From assembly GCF_012933385.1 (NCBI RefSeq), contig NZ_JABBPN010000004.1, positions 186,001 to 250,000 of the forward strand: 64,000 nucleotides of DNA. The letters run 5' to 3'. Below, one piece after another: positions 17,797 to 27,608 of this stretch. The stretch is from Paenibacillus lemnae (lineage in GTDB: Bacteria; Bacillota; Bacilli; Paenibacillales; Paenibacillaceae). The notes under the pieces are model-generated. The model did not search any database. It was not told the origin of the DNA and worked only from the letters and a program-made list of their open reading frames with translations. The position numbers were made by a program, and so were the translations under genes. Positions within the stretch are counted from its first letter, which is position 1, and every line of letters begins with the position of its first letter.

Positions 17797-17823
17797 AACA
17801 TATGTCGCCCGTGCTAAAAATGA
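17797..17823 (-). promoter_or_regulatory. Possible sigma-E type promoter of cotJABC
   Basis: On the minus strand TCATTTT (17823-17817) and CATATGTT (17804-17797) resemble the sigma-E boxes, but the spacer is 12 bases instead of 13-15. The B. subtilis cotJ operon is sigma-E controlled, which is the main support. Confidence 0.3.
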
Positions 17824-17889
17824 ACAAAAAAAGAAAAAGGGCTCATCCCAAAATAAGATCATTTCCCCCTATGGACAGACACTGGGGTT

Positions 17890-18087
17890 TAAGCTTGAAT
17901 TCCAAGCTTATTTCTCCCGTTTTCAACGCTAAACACCACTTAAGTCTGAAAATCAATCTTAAACGGACTGAAACTCTATCGATCGACGAAAAATGATTTG
18001 AATTAAAAAAAATAAGCCTGAAAAACAGGCTTATTGAAACTGTATCTTCTATTTTGAGAGAAATAAGATTGGAAAACAGTCTTATTT
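17890..18087. repeat. Four related palindromes in the cotJ-ytvI spacer
   Basis: The 396-base gene-free stretch between cotJA and ytvI is AT-rich and holds four short dyads of the form AAG-nn-TG, 5-base loop, CA-nn-CTT: 17890-17910, 17940-17962 (two mismatches in the nn positions), 18011-18035 and 18061-18087. The last two are extended by AAT/ATT and could act as terminators for the minus-strand ytvI gene, which ends at 18143. The starts are 50, 71 and 50 bases apart. No convincing gene was seen in this stretch. Confidence 0.7.
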
Positions 18088-18142
18088 AGGGCAGTCACCC
18101 ATAAAAGGGATTCCCTGCATTCTCTAAATCATTGCATGAACA

Positions 18143-19174
18143 TTAAAATTTAATCTTGATTTGAAACAAGCCTGCTTTTCGCATCGCTGAATACAAAATT
18201 ACGACCAGCGGACCGATAAAAAATCCAATGACGCCTACCAGCTTGAAACCGATATACATACTAATCAGGGCTGACAGTGCGCCGATGCCGACCGCATCTC
18301 CGATCACCTTCGGTTCCAGTACCCGCCGAACGACCGTGATGATGATAAAGAGAATAATCAGTCCTGCGCCATCAAAGACATTCCCTGTGAACAGCAGATA
18401 AACGGCCCAAGGTACCAGCACAGAGCCGACACCCAGAATTGGCAAAATATCTACTGCAGTGACCAGCAAAGCAATCGCAAGCGGGTAATGAATGCCGAGA
18501 ATGAGCAGTCCCACCAAGGTAATCCCATAAGTGAACAAGCTGAGGATGAGCTGGGCTCTTAAAAATCCGAAGATCGAATTTTTCAGGCTGCCCAGCACTT
18601 CATTCACCTGCTGATGAGAGTCTTCATCAAAGAGTGACAGTACACTGGCACGCATCGTATCCAGACTGAAGCTGAACAGATAGACAGCCACGAAGAAGAC
18701 GATTGAAGTGACAAACAGATTCGGCAATGTTTTCGCAAATGAAAGAAATGTAACCGACACAGTATTAACAATCGACTGCACGTAGGAAGTGATGTTGGAG
18801 GTAAACGAGGCCAGGCTCTCTGCCAGACCCGGTGATATGCCGTTCAACACATCCTGTGCCTGGATGATGGTCTGTGTAAGAAAAGCATCTGCACCTTCGA
18901 AGTAACGCGGAGCTCTGCTCCAGTATTCTACCAGCTGGGCAAATACCTGCACTCCCATGATGTAAGCCAAGAGAAGCAAAAGCAGCAGAAAAAGTGTGCT
19001 GGTAATCGTAGCTACAGCCGGCCGCTTCAAGCGTGCTCTTTTCATCAGCAACCTGTTTAACGGCTCCAGCGCAATGGCGATAATCAAGGCAAGCAGGAAC
19101 GGAGCTCCTACCGTAAACATCCCGTAAATGAACAGGAGACCAAGACCGATAAATAAAATTTGCTTCCCGGTCAT
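18143..19174 (-). CDS. ytvI: Sporulation membrane protein YtvI (AI-2E transporter family fold)
   Basis: 343 residues with about eight hydrophobic segments in the arrangement of the AI-2E/UPF0118 family: two at the N-terminus (about 5-38), one at 55-80, a soluble middle part (about 85-145), then a cluster from about 150 on, including AVDILPILGVGSVLVPWAVY and GIGALSALISMYIGFKLVGV. The YtvI branch in spore formers has a role in sporulation; transport substrate unknown. GAGGAAG precedes the ATG. Confidence 0.85.
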   Translation of the reverse strand: MTGKQILFIGLGLLFIYGMFTVGAPFLLALIIAIALEPLNRLLMKRARLKRPAVATITSTLFLLLLLLLAYIMGVQVFAQLVEYWSRAPRYFEGADAFLTQTIIQAQDVLNGISPGLAESLASFTSNITSYVQSIVNTVSVTFLSFAKTLPNLFVTSIVFFVAVYLFSFSLDTMRASVLSLFDEDSHQQVNEVLGSLKNSIFGFLRAQLILSLFTYGITLVGLLILGIHYPLAIALLVTAVDILPILGVGSVLVPWAVYLLFTGNVFDGAGLIILFIIITVVRRVLEPKVIGDAVGIGALSALISMYIGFKLVGVIGFFIGPLVVILYSAMRKAGLFQIKIKF

Positions 19175-19245
19175 AACTCACTTCCTCTTTTTCAAGGTCT
19201 TTGCCATGACTTCACTCGCTCACTCCGTTCATTCACGGCTTGCTA

Positions 19246-20577
19246 TCAATCGCCTGAACTCTCAGGATCGGTCTGCATGTTGTGAATAATTACCCGGGTC
19301 ACCCGCAGACGCGAAGCTTCTTCTACTTCCAGAGTCATACCTTCATAATCCACCTGTTGTCCCTTGGCTGGATTTCCTTCCAGCTCCTTAAACAGCAATC
19401 CGCCGATCGTATCAACCTTGGGCTCATCAATGTGCAGTCCTGTCAATTCATTAACTTCTTCAATCAGCATTCGTCCGTCTACAGAAGTATACTGCTCATT
19501 CACTTCGATCTCAGGCCGCTCGTCCTCAAATTCATCATAAAGATCCCCTACGATTTCTTCAAGAATGCGTTCGGCTGTCAAAATCCCGGCTGTTCCCCCA
19601 TACTCATCCACGACCAGTGCCATCTGCTCATGACGGCTCTGCATTAATCGCAGAACTTGACTAATTTCCATCGACTCATGTACATCCATCATCGGCCTGA
19701 CCAGGGAGGCCAGATTTTTCTGCTGCTCCGGCGGTGCCATTAAAAAGTCGGTAATGTGAATAAAACCGATAATACGGTCCTTATCCTCTACAGCCACCGG
19801 GTAGCGTGAATGTTTGGTTGCACTGATGATCTTCAGGTTCTCCTTCAGCGGCAGGTTGGTAAACAGCACATCCATATCAGTCCGCGGCAGCATGACTTCT
19901 CTCGCGAGCAAATCCGAGAAATCAAACAGATTGTCCATCAGCTTCATCTCATTCTCATCGATAACTCCGCTTTTCGCGCTCTCATTCATCAGAATACGAA
20001 TCTCTTCTTCCGAATGCGCAGCTTCACCCTCTCCTGCCGGCTGAATCCCGAATATACGGAGTACCCCGTTCGCCGATTTGTTCAGCAGCCAGATGACCGG
20101 CAGGAATAAACGGTAGAACCAGAGCAGCGGTGCGGACAACAGTAATGCCGTGCCTTCCGTACGCTGGATCGCCAGCGATTTTGGTGCAAGCTCTCCTAAT
20201 ACAATATGCAGGAACGTAATGATACAGAAGCCGATGGCCACAGAAATGGATTTGATCACCACTTCGTCCGTCATACCAAAACTGTGCATAATCGGCACGA
20301 CGAGCAGCTCTGAAATGGCTGGTTCCCCAACCCACCCCAGCCCCAAAGAGGTCAGGGTTATGCCCAGCTGGGTGGCTGACAAATAGGCATCGAGTTTTCC
20401 GTTTACAGTCAAAGCCACGCCAGCCAACCGGTTCCCCTCACTCACCAGCTGGGTTAATCGGGATTGTCTCATTTTGACCAATGAAAACTCGGCTGCCACA
20501 AACACGCCGTTTAATAACACAAGCATTAAAACAAAGAGCAAATTCAAAATCAGTTTCCCGACCTCAAACTCCTCCAT
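19246..20577 (-). CDS. DUF21/CBS/CorC membrane protein (MpfA/HlyC-like)
   Basis: About 443 residues: a DUF21 (CNNM) membrane domain (about 1-190, with AAEFSLVKMRQSRL and LSATQLGITLTSLGLGWVGE), a CBS pair (about 205-335, with LPRTDMDVLF and VDEYGGTAGILTAERILEEI) and a CorC_HlyC domain (about 345-430). Relatives such as MpfA export magnesium; older names call them hemolysins. The second of two in-frame ATGs (20583 and 20577) is about 9 bases from GAAGG, the first only 3. Same strand as ytvI and yfkAB. Confidence 0.88.
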   Translation of the reverse strand: MEEFEVGKLILNLLFVLMLVLLNGVFVAAEFSLVKMRQSRLTQLVSEGNRLAGVALTVNGKLDAYLSATQLGITLTSLGLGWVGEPAISELLVVPIMHSFGMTDEVVIKSISVAIGFCIITFLHIVLGELAPKSLAIQRTEGTALLLSAPLLWFYRLFLPVIWLLNKSANGVLRIFGIQPAGEGEAAHSEEEIRILMNESAKSGVIDENEMKLMDNLFDFSDLLAREVMLPRTDMDVLFTNLPLKENLKIISATKHSRYPVAVEDKDRIIGFIHITDFLMAPPEQQKNLASLVRPMMDVHESMEISQVLRLMQSRHEQMALVVDEYGGTAGILTAERILEEIVGDLYDEFEDERPEIEVNEQYTSVDGRMLIEEVNELTGLHIDEPKVDTIGGLLFKELEGNPAKGQQVDYEGMTLEVEEASRLRVTRVIIHNMQTDPESSGD

Positions 20578-20602
20578 CGCCATACGCCTTCTTTCCGGAA
20601 TG

Positions 20603-21742
20603 CTAGTTTGTCATAGCTTTTCTTGTCTTAAAGTCCACGCCTTTGTAATACATATCTGCCACGAGCAAGTTTGGTCCGCAGCAGCCTGCGGCATCACAGT
20701 GACAATTGACAGTTTGATTTAAAGGATGACCTGTACTCCATGCCGAGAAGACATCATCAAGGCGGTCTGATTTAACATTTCCAAAAGCAGGTATATCCGA
20801 AAAGTCGGTAACATAAACATCGCCTGAGAACATATTGACATTCACCCGGTTTCGTCCGTCCGGATCGTTACGTACTGTGACATTATGTTCTGAAGCCAAT
20901 CGCCGGATCAGTTTCCGTTCGCTATCATCCTGACTGCAGGAGTAAAAAGGAAGTGTGCCGAACAGCATCCACACATTTGGATTTCTGTGATCCAGCAGCA
21001 GATGGATGGCTTCTTTCATATCGTTCAGCGACAGAACAGGAAGTGCTTCAGCAAAATTTGAGGCATACATCGGATGCACTTCATGCCTTACACAGCCCAT
21101 CTGTGCGATTAGCTGATGAATCTTGTCCAGCTTGTGATGTGTCCGGTAATTGATCATAGATTCCGCAGATATAAACATGCCTGCCCGGCTCAGCTTTTCT
21201 GCGTTATCGATCATTGCCTCATACATGCGGTAAGCCGTATCCCTGGAGACAGGCCTGCCGCTGTTCGCAAACCCGACTTCGTAGAAATCATCTCCGTTCA
21301 AATAATTGAACGAGATGTGCATGACATCCAGATAAGGCAGCATTTTCTCATATCTTTCGATATCCAATGTTAGATTAGAATTGATCTGGGTACGAATTCC
21401 CCGCTCCCGTGCATATTTCAACAAAGGTACAATCACCTTGTCCACCGTCTTCCCGAGGAAAGCCGGTTCTCCGCCTGTCAGGCTGATCGTTTCCAGGTGT
21501 TCCACTTCATCCAGACGTTTCAGCATCAGATCCAGCGGCAGCATCGGCGCTTCTTTCATTACTAGCATCTCGCCGACTGCACAATGCTCACATCGCATAT
21601 TACATAAATGGGTGACGGTCATCTCGACACTTGTCAGAACATGCTTTCCGTGTGTTCTCAAGGACGTAATCGGGTCCCATGGATCATATGCCGGAGATAA
21701 CGGTGTCAGAAGCCCTGTACCATCTTTCAAACGGTTACTCAT
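20603..21742 (-). CDS. yfkAB: Radical SAM protein YfkAB
   Basis: 379 residues. CNMRCEHC near residues 47-54 supplies the three cysteines for the SAM-binding 4Fe-4S cluster, and SLTGGEPAFLG follows as expected. The C-terminus has HCDAAGCC within NCHCDAAGCC, the C-x-C-x4-C motif that names the YfkAB group. The reaction is unknown. B. subtilis carries it as split yfkA/yfkB in the reference annotation; here it is one uninterrupted frame. AAAGGTGG precedes the ATG. Confidence 0.9.
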   Translation of the reverse strand: MSNRLKDGTGLLTPLSPAYDPWDPITSLRTHGKHVLTSVEMTVTHLCNMRCEHCAVGEMLVMKEAPMLPLDLMLKRLDEVEHLETISLTGGEPAFLGKTVDKVIVPLLKYARERGIRTQINSNLTLDIERYEKMLPYLDVMHISFNYLNGDDFYEVGFANSGRPVSRDTAYRMYEAMIDNAEKLSRAGMFISAESMINYRTHHKLDKIHQLIAQMGCVRHEVHPMYASNFAEALPVLSLNDMKEAIHLLLDHRNPNVWMLFGTLPFYSCSQDDSERKLIRRLASEHNVTVRNDPDGRNRVNVNMFSGDVYVTDFSDIPAFGNVKSDRLDDVFSAWSTGHPLNQTVNCHCDAAGCCGPNLLVADMYYKGVDFKTRKAMTN

Positions 21743-21794
21743 TATTTTCCACCTTTATATCTTTTAATCATTCCCCTATTATAGCACAGGCACT

Positions 21795-24005
21795 TTATTT
21801 TTTATTGGAGTACCTTATCCATTTCGGTGCCCACCAGTTAGCGCGCCCCAGCAGCTTCATAAAAGCCGGCACCAAAAGAATCCGGACCACAGAAGCATCC
21901 AACAAAACCGCAGCTGTCAACCCCAGGCCCATTGCTTTCATAACCTCATTGTCCGTGAAAATAAATGCACCTACTACCGCGGCAAGAATGAGCGCCGCAC
22001 TAGTGATCATCCCCCCTGTATACTCCAGACCTTCCATGGTGCTTACTTCATTGTCTCCGGTAATTTCATATCTTTCCTGGATTCGGGACAGCAGAATCAC
22101 TTCATAATCCATCGAAATCCCGAATACCACACAAAAAATCAGAACAGGGAGCAGGGCAAAAACCGTCCCCGTTGAACTGACACCCAGCCACTGGGCCCCA
22201 GCTCCTTCCTGAAACACCCACACCACCAGCCCCAGTGCGGCCCCGAGACTAAGTACGTTCATGAGCACCGCCTTCAGCGGGAGGATCACGGAGCGAAAAG
22301 CGGCAAATAAAACGATGTAGGTTGTAATAAATACGAACATCAGCACGAGAGGAATTCCTCTCTCAATCTCCTCAATGATATCCAGCTTGTACGGCGGATT
22401 GCCGGTTACATGGATAGTCAGCCCTGGTGCTTCCATACTCCGAAGCGAGGACACCAGCTTTTGGGTTAATTCATGGGAATCCCCATATTGGGATACAACT
22501 GCAACAGCAGCCAGCTTATCAGAGACGATATGATACCGCTGAAAAATATCTGCCCTCCCCGAAAGCCGGAGTTCATCCGCAATCTGCTCCGGCGTGCCCC
22601 GTGGAAGGACACTGAGGTAGCTCTCCACCCGGCGAACTTCCGGAAGCTTCCGGACTTCGTCCATATAGTGTTTAACGGCCTGAATACTTTCCGGTGTATC
22701 ATAACGGCCAGGAAGCTCTGCAGCAATGACAATCGGATTCAGCTCTCTTTCATCATAAGCCTGCTTCATGAGATCATAGCCGTACCTGGATTCATAGGAT
22801 GGTGGCAGCACTTCAGCCGCAGGAATCCCGACCTTCATTCGTGTGACGGGTGCCATCGCTACCAGGAGCAATGCTATAACGATAACAGCAATGACTGCAG
22901 GACGAGCCATCACAAACGTGGAGATCCGCCGCCACATCCTGCTCGACCTTTTACGAAGTCTCAATTGGGAGAAGACCGGTAAAGCGTGAATTCGATGTCC
23001 CATCATGCCAAGCAGTGCAGGTAAAAGTGTATTCGCTGCCAGCACAGACACCAATACGACCGCGATCCCTCCAATGCTGAAGGACGTGAAGATCGGCAGA
23101 TCAATAAATGCCATTGCAAGAAAACCAATCCATACCGCAGCTCCTGAAAAGATGACTGCTTTTCCGGCAGAGGCACAGGAACGGGCCACCGCTTGTTCCG
23201 GATCGTTCTCTTGAAGTTCTTCCCGAAAGCGGCTGACGACGAAGAGCGCGTAATCAATGCCGACAGCCAGACCGAGCATGGTGACGACATTGGGGAGAAA
23301 ATTACTGATAGATCCGTTCCAGAGTGCGGCGAAATATAAAAGCCCCATGGTCACGGTGACACTGATCAGGCCTCCAATAATCGGCAGAATTGCCGCTGTC
23401 CATGTACCAAAAACAAACAACAAAATAATAAGCGCCAAGGGAATACCGATCATCTCAGCTCGTACAATATCTTTTTTAACCGCTTGATTCATATCAGCGA
23501 AGACAGCGGTATTGCCTGCTAAATAGGTATCAGCCCCGCTGATCTCTGGAATATCCTTCCGAATCACATCAAACTCACGTAAAACATCTGCGGTGTCCTC
23601 ATTCAGTTGAACCGTAACGGCCTGAATATGATCCTGCCCCTGCTTACGTGAAGCGATCTGCATAAACAGATCCTGAACGTAAGGCTGGTCCTGGAGCGGC
23701 CTGAGCTCTTCTAATATACGCTTCTGCGCCGCACCAGTGGTCAGGTTCTCTCCCGTACGGCTCACGATGACAAGATCAATCATGGTTGAGGAAATCCCCA
23801 GTTTCTCTTCCAGCACGCGAGCTCCCTCCAGAGCATCACTATGTTCCGGCGTAAATCCGTTTTGCTGAAGAAGTGAGGGCAGCTGCAGGGCCAGCGGCAC
23901 CATCAGGCAAAACAAAATGAACCATGCAGCAGCAACAGCCCGGCGGAAGCGGTAGACAAATTTCCCCCACCTGTACAGCAGGGTTTCCGGGCCATGTTGT
24001 TTCAC
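21795..24005 (-). CDS. MMPL-family (RND-type) transporter
   Basis: 736 residues with two repeats of six membrane segments. Each repeat has a large outside loop (about 40-170 and 400-530) and the MMPL core, with GLAVGIDYALFVVSRFREEL in the first half and FGISMDYEVILLSRIQERYE in the second, where Asp-Tyr pairs take part in proton transfer. Members export lipids, drugs or peptides using the proton gradient. The start is GTG (24005) after AAGGAGG. Substrate unknown; the neighbouring HD-GYP gene is on the same strand 26 bases upstream. Confidence 0.9.
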   Translation of the reverse strand: MKQHGPETLLYRWGKFVYRFRRAVAAAWFILFCLMVPLALQLPSLLQQNGFTPEHSDALEGARVLEEKLGISSTMIDLVIVSRTGENLTTGAAQKRILEELRPLQDQPYVQDLFMQIASRKQGQDHIQAVTVQLNEDTADVLREFDVIRKDIPEISGADTYLAGNTAVFADMNQAVKKDIVRAEMIGIPLALIILLFVFGTWTAAILPIIGGLISVTVTMGLLYFAALWNGSISNFLPNVVTMLGLAVGIDYALFVVSRFREELQENDPEQAVARSCASAGKAVIFSGAAVWIGFLAMAFIDLPIFTSFSIGGIAVVLVSVLAANTLLPALLGMMGHRIHALPVFSQLRLRKRSSRMWRRISTFVMARPAVIAVIVIALLLVAMAPVTRMKVGIPAAEVLPPSYESRYGYDLMKQAYDERELNPIVIAAELPGRYDTPESIQAVKHYMDEVRKLPEVRRVESYLSVLPRGTPEQIADELRLSGRADIFQRYHIVSDKLAAVAVVSQYGDSHELTQKLVSSLRSMEAPGLTIHVTGNPPYKLDIIEEIERGIPLVLMFVFITTYIVLFAAFRSVILPLKAVLMNVLSLGAALGLVVWVFQEGAGAQWLGVSSTGTVFALLPVLIFCVVFGISMDYEVILLSRIQERYEITGDNEVSTMEGLEYTGGMITSAALILAAVVGAFIFTDNEVMKAMGLGLTAAVLLDASVVRILLVPAFMKLLGRANWWAPKWIRYSNKK

Positions 24006-24031
24006 TGTGGTTCCTCCTTATTGTGTGATCA

Positions 24032-25123
24032 TCAATGGTATACAGCTTCCCCGATTCCGGTAATCATGATGGAAAGACATTGGGACAAATCCACCTCATA
24101 CGGCGAGGTTAGCTGTTCACCGGCTGGATTATACAAGATTCGAACAATGGGCCGGTGAGGGATCTTGGCATTTATTTTGGACACCACACCAACCTCACCG
24201 GTAGTCAGTACGACAGTAATGCCTGGCGGGTAAATAGCAACCCGGTCCCGAAATAGTGCCAGGAAGCTCTGTTCATAAAGGATACCTGATCCCGAATACA
24301 TGATCTCAACCGCTTCGTGCGGCAGTCTGGCAGGCTTGTACACTCGCTGGGCTGTCATTGCATCATAAGAATCTGTAATGGCGATCCATTTTGCAAACTC
24401 ATGAATTTCTGGACCTTTCAGGCCTCTTGGATATCCGGATCCGTCCAGCCGCTCATGATGCTGAAAAGCACAATGGGCAGACAAGAGCGGTATATTGGGC
24501 TCATCCTTCAGAATTTGATATCCGATCTCTGTATGGGTCTTCATTTCTGAAAACTCCAGCTCACTGAGGCGGCCTGGCTTCTGGACAATCGAGGCCGGAA
24601 TCCGAGTTTTACCGATATCATGCAGCAGGGCACCCAGACAGAGCATGCGCAGCTGTTCCCTGGTATATCCGTATGACAACCCCAGCACCATGGTATATAG
24701 ACATACGTTTAATGAATGCTGGTACAGGTTATAGTCATTTGCGTTTATATCTGTCAGAAGAACCATGGAAACTTCCATGGAGGATACCTCATCAATTACG
24801 GAATCGATCATTCCCGTGAAGCTTTTTCCCAAATGAAGAAAAGATCCTTTCAGTGCCGGCTGATTCTCCAGATTTTTAAAACTGCTCTGAATAGCCCGCA
24901 CCGCTGCAAGTCTGGATTCCGCACTCAACATCTCGGGGATGGCGATATCTTCCGTGACTGCATCCTCAATATAAACATAATGAAGCCCATAATCATCCAG
25001 TCTCCGGATCAGTCCGCTTGTCAGCTGGACCCCATCTGAAAGCAGAATTAATCCGTCAGCATTATAGATTTTTTTACCAAGCACCATGCCCGGCTGTAAT
25101 AAATGAACGGGTACCAGACGCAA
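24032..25123 (-). CDS. HD-GYP domain protein, probable cyclic-di-GMP phosphodiesterase
   Basis: 363 residues. A short N-terminal domain (about 1-130, starting VPVHLLQPGMVLGKKIYN) is followed by an intact HD-GYP domain: LLHDIGKTRIP for metal binding, HHERLDGSGYPRGL and a downstream DSYDAMTAQR. HD-GYP enzymes hydrolyse cyclic di-GMP. It is probably cytosolic: no membrane segment is seen. The likely start is TTG (25123) after GAGGAAG. A second protein of the same layout is encoded at 28448-29494. Confidence 0.9.
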   Translation of the reverse strand: MRLVPVHLLQPGMVLGKKIYNADGLILLSDGVQLTSGLIRRLDDYGLHYVYIEDAVTEDIAIPEMLSAESRLAAVRAIQSSFKNLENQPALKGSFLHLGKSFTGMIDSVIDEVSSMEVSMVLLTDINANDYNLYQHSLNVCLYTMVLGLSYGYTREQLRMLCLGALLHDIGKTRIPASIVQKPGRLSELEFSEMKTHTEIGYQILKDEPNIPLLSAHCAFQHHERLDGSGYPRGLKGPEIHEFAKWIAITDSYDAMTAQRVYKPARLPHEAVEIMYSGSGILYEQSFLALFRDRVAIYPPGITVVLTTGEVGVVSKINAKIPHRPIVRILYNPAGEQLTSPYEVDLSQCLSIMITGIGEAVYH

Positions 25124-25168
25124 AAGGCCACTTCCTCTGCTATGTGAATAAATTGTAATGCGGCCTCA

Positions 25169-25996
25169 TCAATGCATGATAAACAGCCAAAAGACGGCGG
25201 CCAGAATAAAACGGTATATGGCGAAATGGGTTAATCTGATTTTTTGAATCCATTTCATAAACGCCAGAATGACGAGATACGCTACTACAAAAGATACCAG
25301 AAAACCCGTGATAAACACACCCAGCACATCGGGTGTGAAGTAGCGGTAAGAATCCAGCAGCTCGTACCCGGCAGCTGCACACATAATCGGTATGGCAATA
25401 AGAAAGGAGAAATCCGCAGATGCCTTGTAGCTGACACCGCTCAGCATACCGCCTGAGATGGTCGCTCCGGATCTGGAGAAGCCTGGCCAAAGCACGGAAA
25501 TGATCTGATAAAGTCCGATCATGAAAGCCTGCTTGTAAGTGAGCTCATCCAGTTCATGTGCCGTTATGTGTGTCTTCCTTTTGTTAAACCATTCAGCAAA
25601 TATCATGAACATTCCACCGGCCACAAGTGCATACAGAACCGTTTCGGCACTGAACAGGCTTTTGATATGGTCTTTGGCCGCATAGGCTGCAGCCAGAGCC
25701 GGACCAATGCCAAGCAGCACATGAAGCAAATTCAGCTTTTTGACAGGTACAGCCGGCTTGCGGACCGGTTCACTGCTGTGGATCCCAAGCAGATTCAAAA
25801 TCCGCTGCCAGTATACCATCGCCATCGCCAGAATAGCTCCCAGCTGAATAACAACCTCGAATGTTTTTAACAGCTCACTCTGATCTGTATATCCCATTAT
25901 TTTTGCTGTCAGAATCATATGACCTGTGGATGACACCGGTATAAACTCCGTAAGCCCCTCTACGATACCTAAAATGATAGATGCCAATACATCCAT
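25169..25996 (-). CDS. uppP: Undecaprenyl-diphosphatase UppP (BacA)
   Basis: 275 residues. Integral membrane enzyme that dephosphorylates undecaprenyl diphosphate to recycle the lipid carrier of wall synthesis, and gives bacitracin resistance. Both active-site segments are present: EGLTEFIPVSSTGHMIL near the N-terminus and VLWPGFSRSGATISGGML in the middle, with about eight membrane helices. Family length. GGGAGG precedes the ATG. Confidence 0.96.
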   Translation of the reverse strand: MDVLASIILGIVEGLTEFIPVSSTGHMILTAKIMGYTDQSELLKTFEVVIQLGAILAMAMVYWQRILNLLGIHSSEPVRKPAVPVKKLNLLHVLLGIGPALAAAYAAKDHIKSLFSAETVLYALVAGGMFMIFAEWFNKRKTHITAHELDELTYKQAFMIGLYQIISVLWPGFSRSGATISGGMLSGVSYKASADFSFLIAIPIMCAAAGYELLDSYRYFTPDVLGVFITGFLVSFVVAYLVILAFMKWIQKIRLTHFAIYRFILAAVFWLFIMH

Positions 25997-26067
25997 GTAC
26001 GTTCCTCCCTGCTTCAGCTTTGTCCATATATATCTATGCTTGGCTGAAGCAGGTTAGTCGAACGGGT

Positions 26068-27498
26068 TCACAACCAGCGTTGGTAAAAGCTTTGTTCCAG
26101 CGCCCCAGGGCGGATTAGTTCCTGTCTGAGCAGGTCACGGATAAATTCCGGGAGCAAATATGTAATGTTCTCACCCCAAGAAAGTGACTCGTAGCCCACC
26201 TTAAAAGTAAACATATCCAATGTGCCTACTCTATACTTTTTATCCAGTTCAAGAGGCTTACCCTGCACAATGGCCTGGACGATCCGGTTTCCTTCAGGTC
26301 TTCGGAGATCGTAGGAAACCTGAATACCATCCAGTGCCAGCACACCGAGCACTCTCCCCCTGAAGCCGTAACCCTTAATCTCACGGTTGTAATAATCCGG
26401 TATCAGACTTTCTTCCAGCGCCTGCAAAATATAGGAGCCCTTAAGTGTCATCACACAAGGATTGATTGGAGATGGGCAAAGCGCATGAATCATTCCGTCC
26501 GTGATGGTTCCCGAGGGAAGAGGACCCAGCAGCTGCCCTGCGTTCACGATAGCCAAATCCGTATCTGTATAGTGATATACCGCCTGGGCCAGCAGGTTGG
26601 CAAAAGGTGATTCTGCCGTATAGTCCAGAGTTAACTCTCTTCCGGTTAATGCAGCAGTTTCTTGAAGCCTATGATCGGCCTGTTCACGATGCTGCAGAAT
26701 GGCTAATTCGACATCAGTATGAATTTCATGGTGCCCCACAGGAATGACGCCGCCGCTTCTATATTGAAAAGTGCTGTCTTCCCTCTTGCGTTCCAGTATG
26801 ACTTTACCCACATAGCCCCCGAATTTGCCGGCACCGCAGACGACCGTTCCGTTCAGAATCAGAGGTTCTTCCAGCAGATGATGCGTGTGCCCGCCTAGAA
26901 TAATATCGATGCCTGATACCTGCTCTGCTATGTTTTTATCTGCATTTATGCCCAAATGGGACATGAGAATAACAACATCCACTTGGCTTCGGAGAAACTC
27001 TACCTGCTGCCTGATCTTCGCCACCGGCTCCTGTGCTTCCCATCCCAACAGCTGATAAAAGCTGGAAAAGGCTGCCGTGGCTGCTGTTATACCAATTTTG
27101 ATCCCTGTGCGCTCTAAAATAATATATTCTTTCATCCATGAGGGAGGTTTTCCCCCGTCTATTTCTTTAATGTTGCAGCATACAACTGGACACTGCAAAC
27201 CGGCATAAGCCGCAGACAGGTCTTCCAAAGGAACGGTCAGGCCTTCATTGTTGCCGATCGTAATCGCATCATATCCGGTCAGGTTGATGACATCCACGTT
27301 TGCCTGTCCCATCGTTCCTTCTGTCTCCATAGCCGCCCGGTCCATATGGTCACCGATATCAAGAACAAGTACAGTTCCGTTTTCGGCCGCCTTTTTTTCC
27401 CGGGAAATAACGGCCGCGTTTCCGCTCATCATCTCAAAATGACTATGAATATCATTGGTGTGCAAAATCGTAAGGATCTCTGTTGTATCCTGACTCAA
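26068..27498 (-). CDS. yunD: YunD-like metallophosphatase/5'-nucleotidase
   Basis: 476 residues. The N-terminal metallophosphatase domain (about 8-230) shows the metal-binding blocks HTNDIHSHFE, DIGDHMDRAAM, GNNE and GGHTHH; the C-terminal 5'-nucleotidase domain (about 280-450) ends with FTFKVGYESLSWGENITYLL. No signal peptide or wall anchor is seen, so unlike many relatives it is probably cytosolic, as is YunD of B. subtilis. The start appears to be TTG (27498) about 8 bases after GGGAGGGG. Confidence 0.87.
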   Translation of the reverse strand: MSQDTTEILTILHTNDIHSHFEMMSGNAAVISREKKAAENGTVLVLDIGDHMDRAAMETEGTMGQANVDVINLTGYDAITIGNNEGLTVPLEDLSAAYAGLQCPVVCCNIKEIDGGKPPSWMKEYIILERTGIKIGITAATAAFSSFYQLLGWEAQEPVAKIRQQVEFLRSQVDVVILMSHLGINADKNIAEQVSGIDIILGGHTHHLLEEPLILNGTVVCGAGKFGGYVGKVILERKREDSTFQYRSGGVIPVGHHEIHTDVELAILQHREQADHRLQETAALTGRELTLDYTAESPFANLLAQAVYHYTDTDLAIVNAGQLLGPLPSGTITDGMIHALCPSPINPCVMTLKGSYILQALEESLIPDYYNREIKGYGFRGRVLGVLALDGIQVSYDLRRPEGNRIVQAIVQGKPLELDKKYRVGTLDMFTFKVGYESLSWGENITYLLPEFIRDLLRQELIRPGALEQSFYQRWL

Positions 27499-27608
27499 GC
27501 CGCGGCCCCTCCCTATGGTTCATGTTTGGAATCTCCGGTCTTACAAGCATAACATTTTAGCCGGGATTATGGTATATTGTAGCCCATAAGAATTAGAGGT
27601 GATATGTA

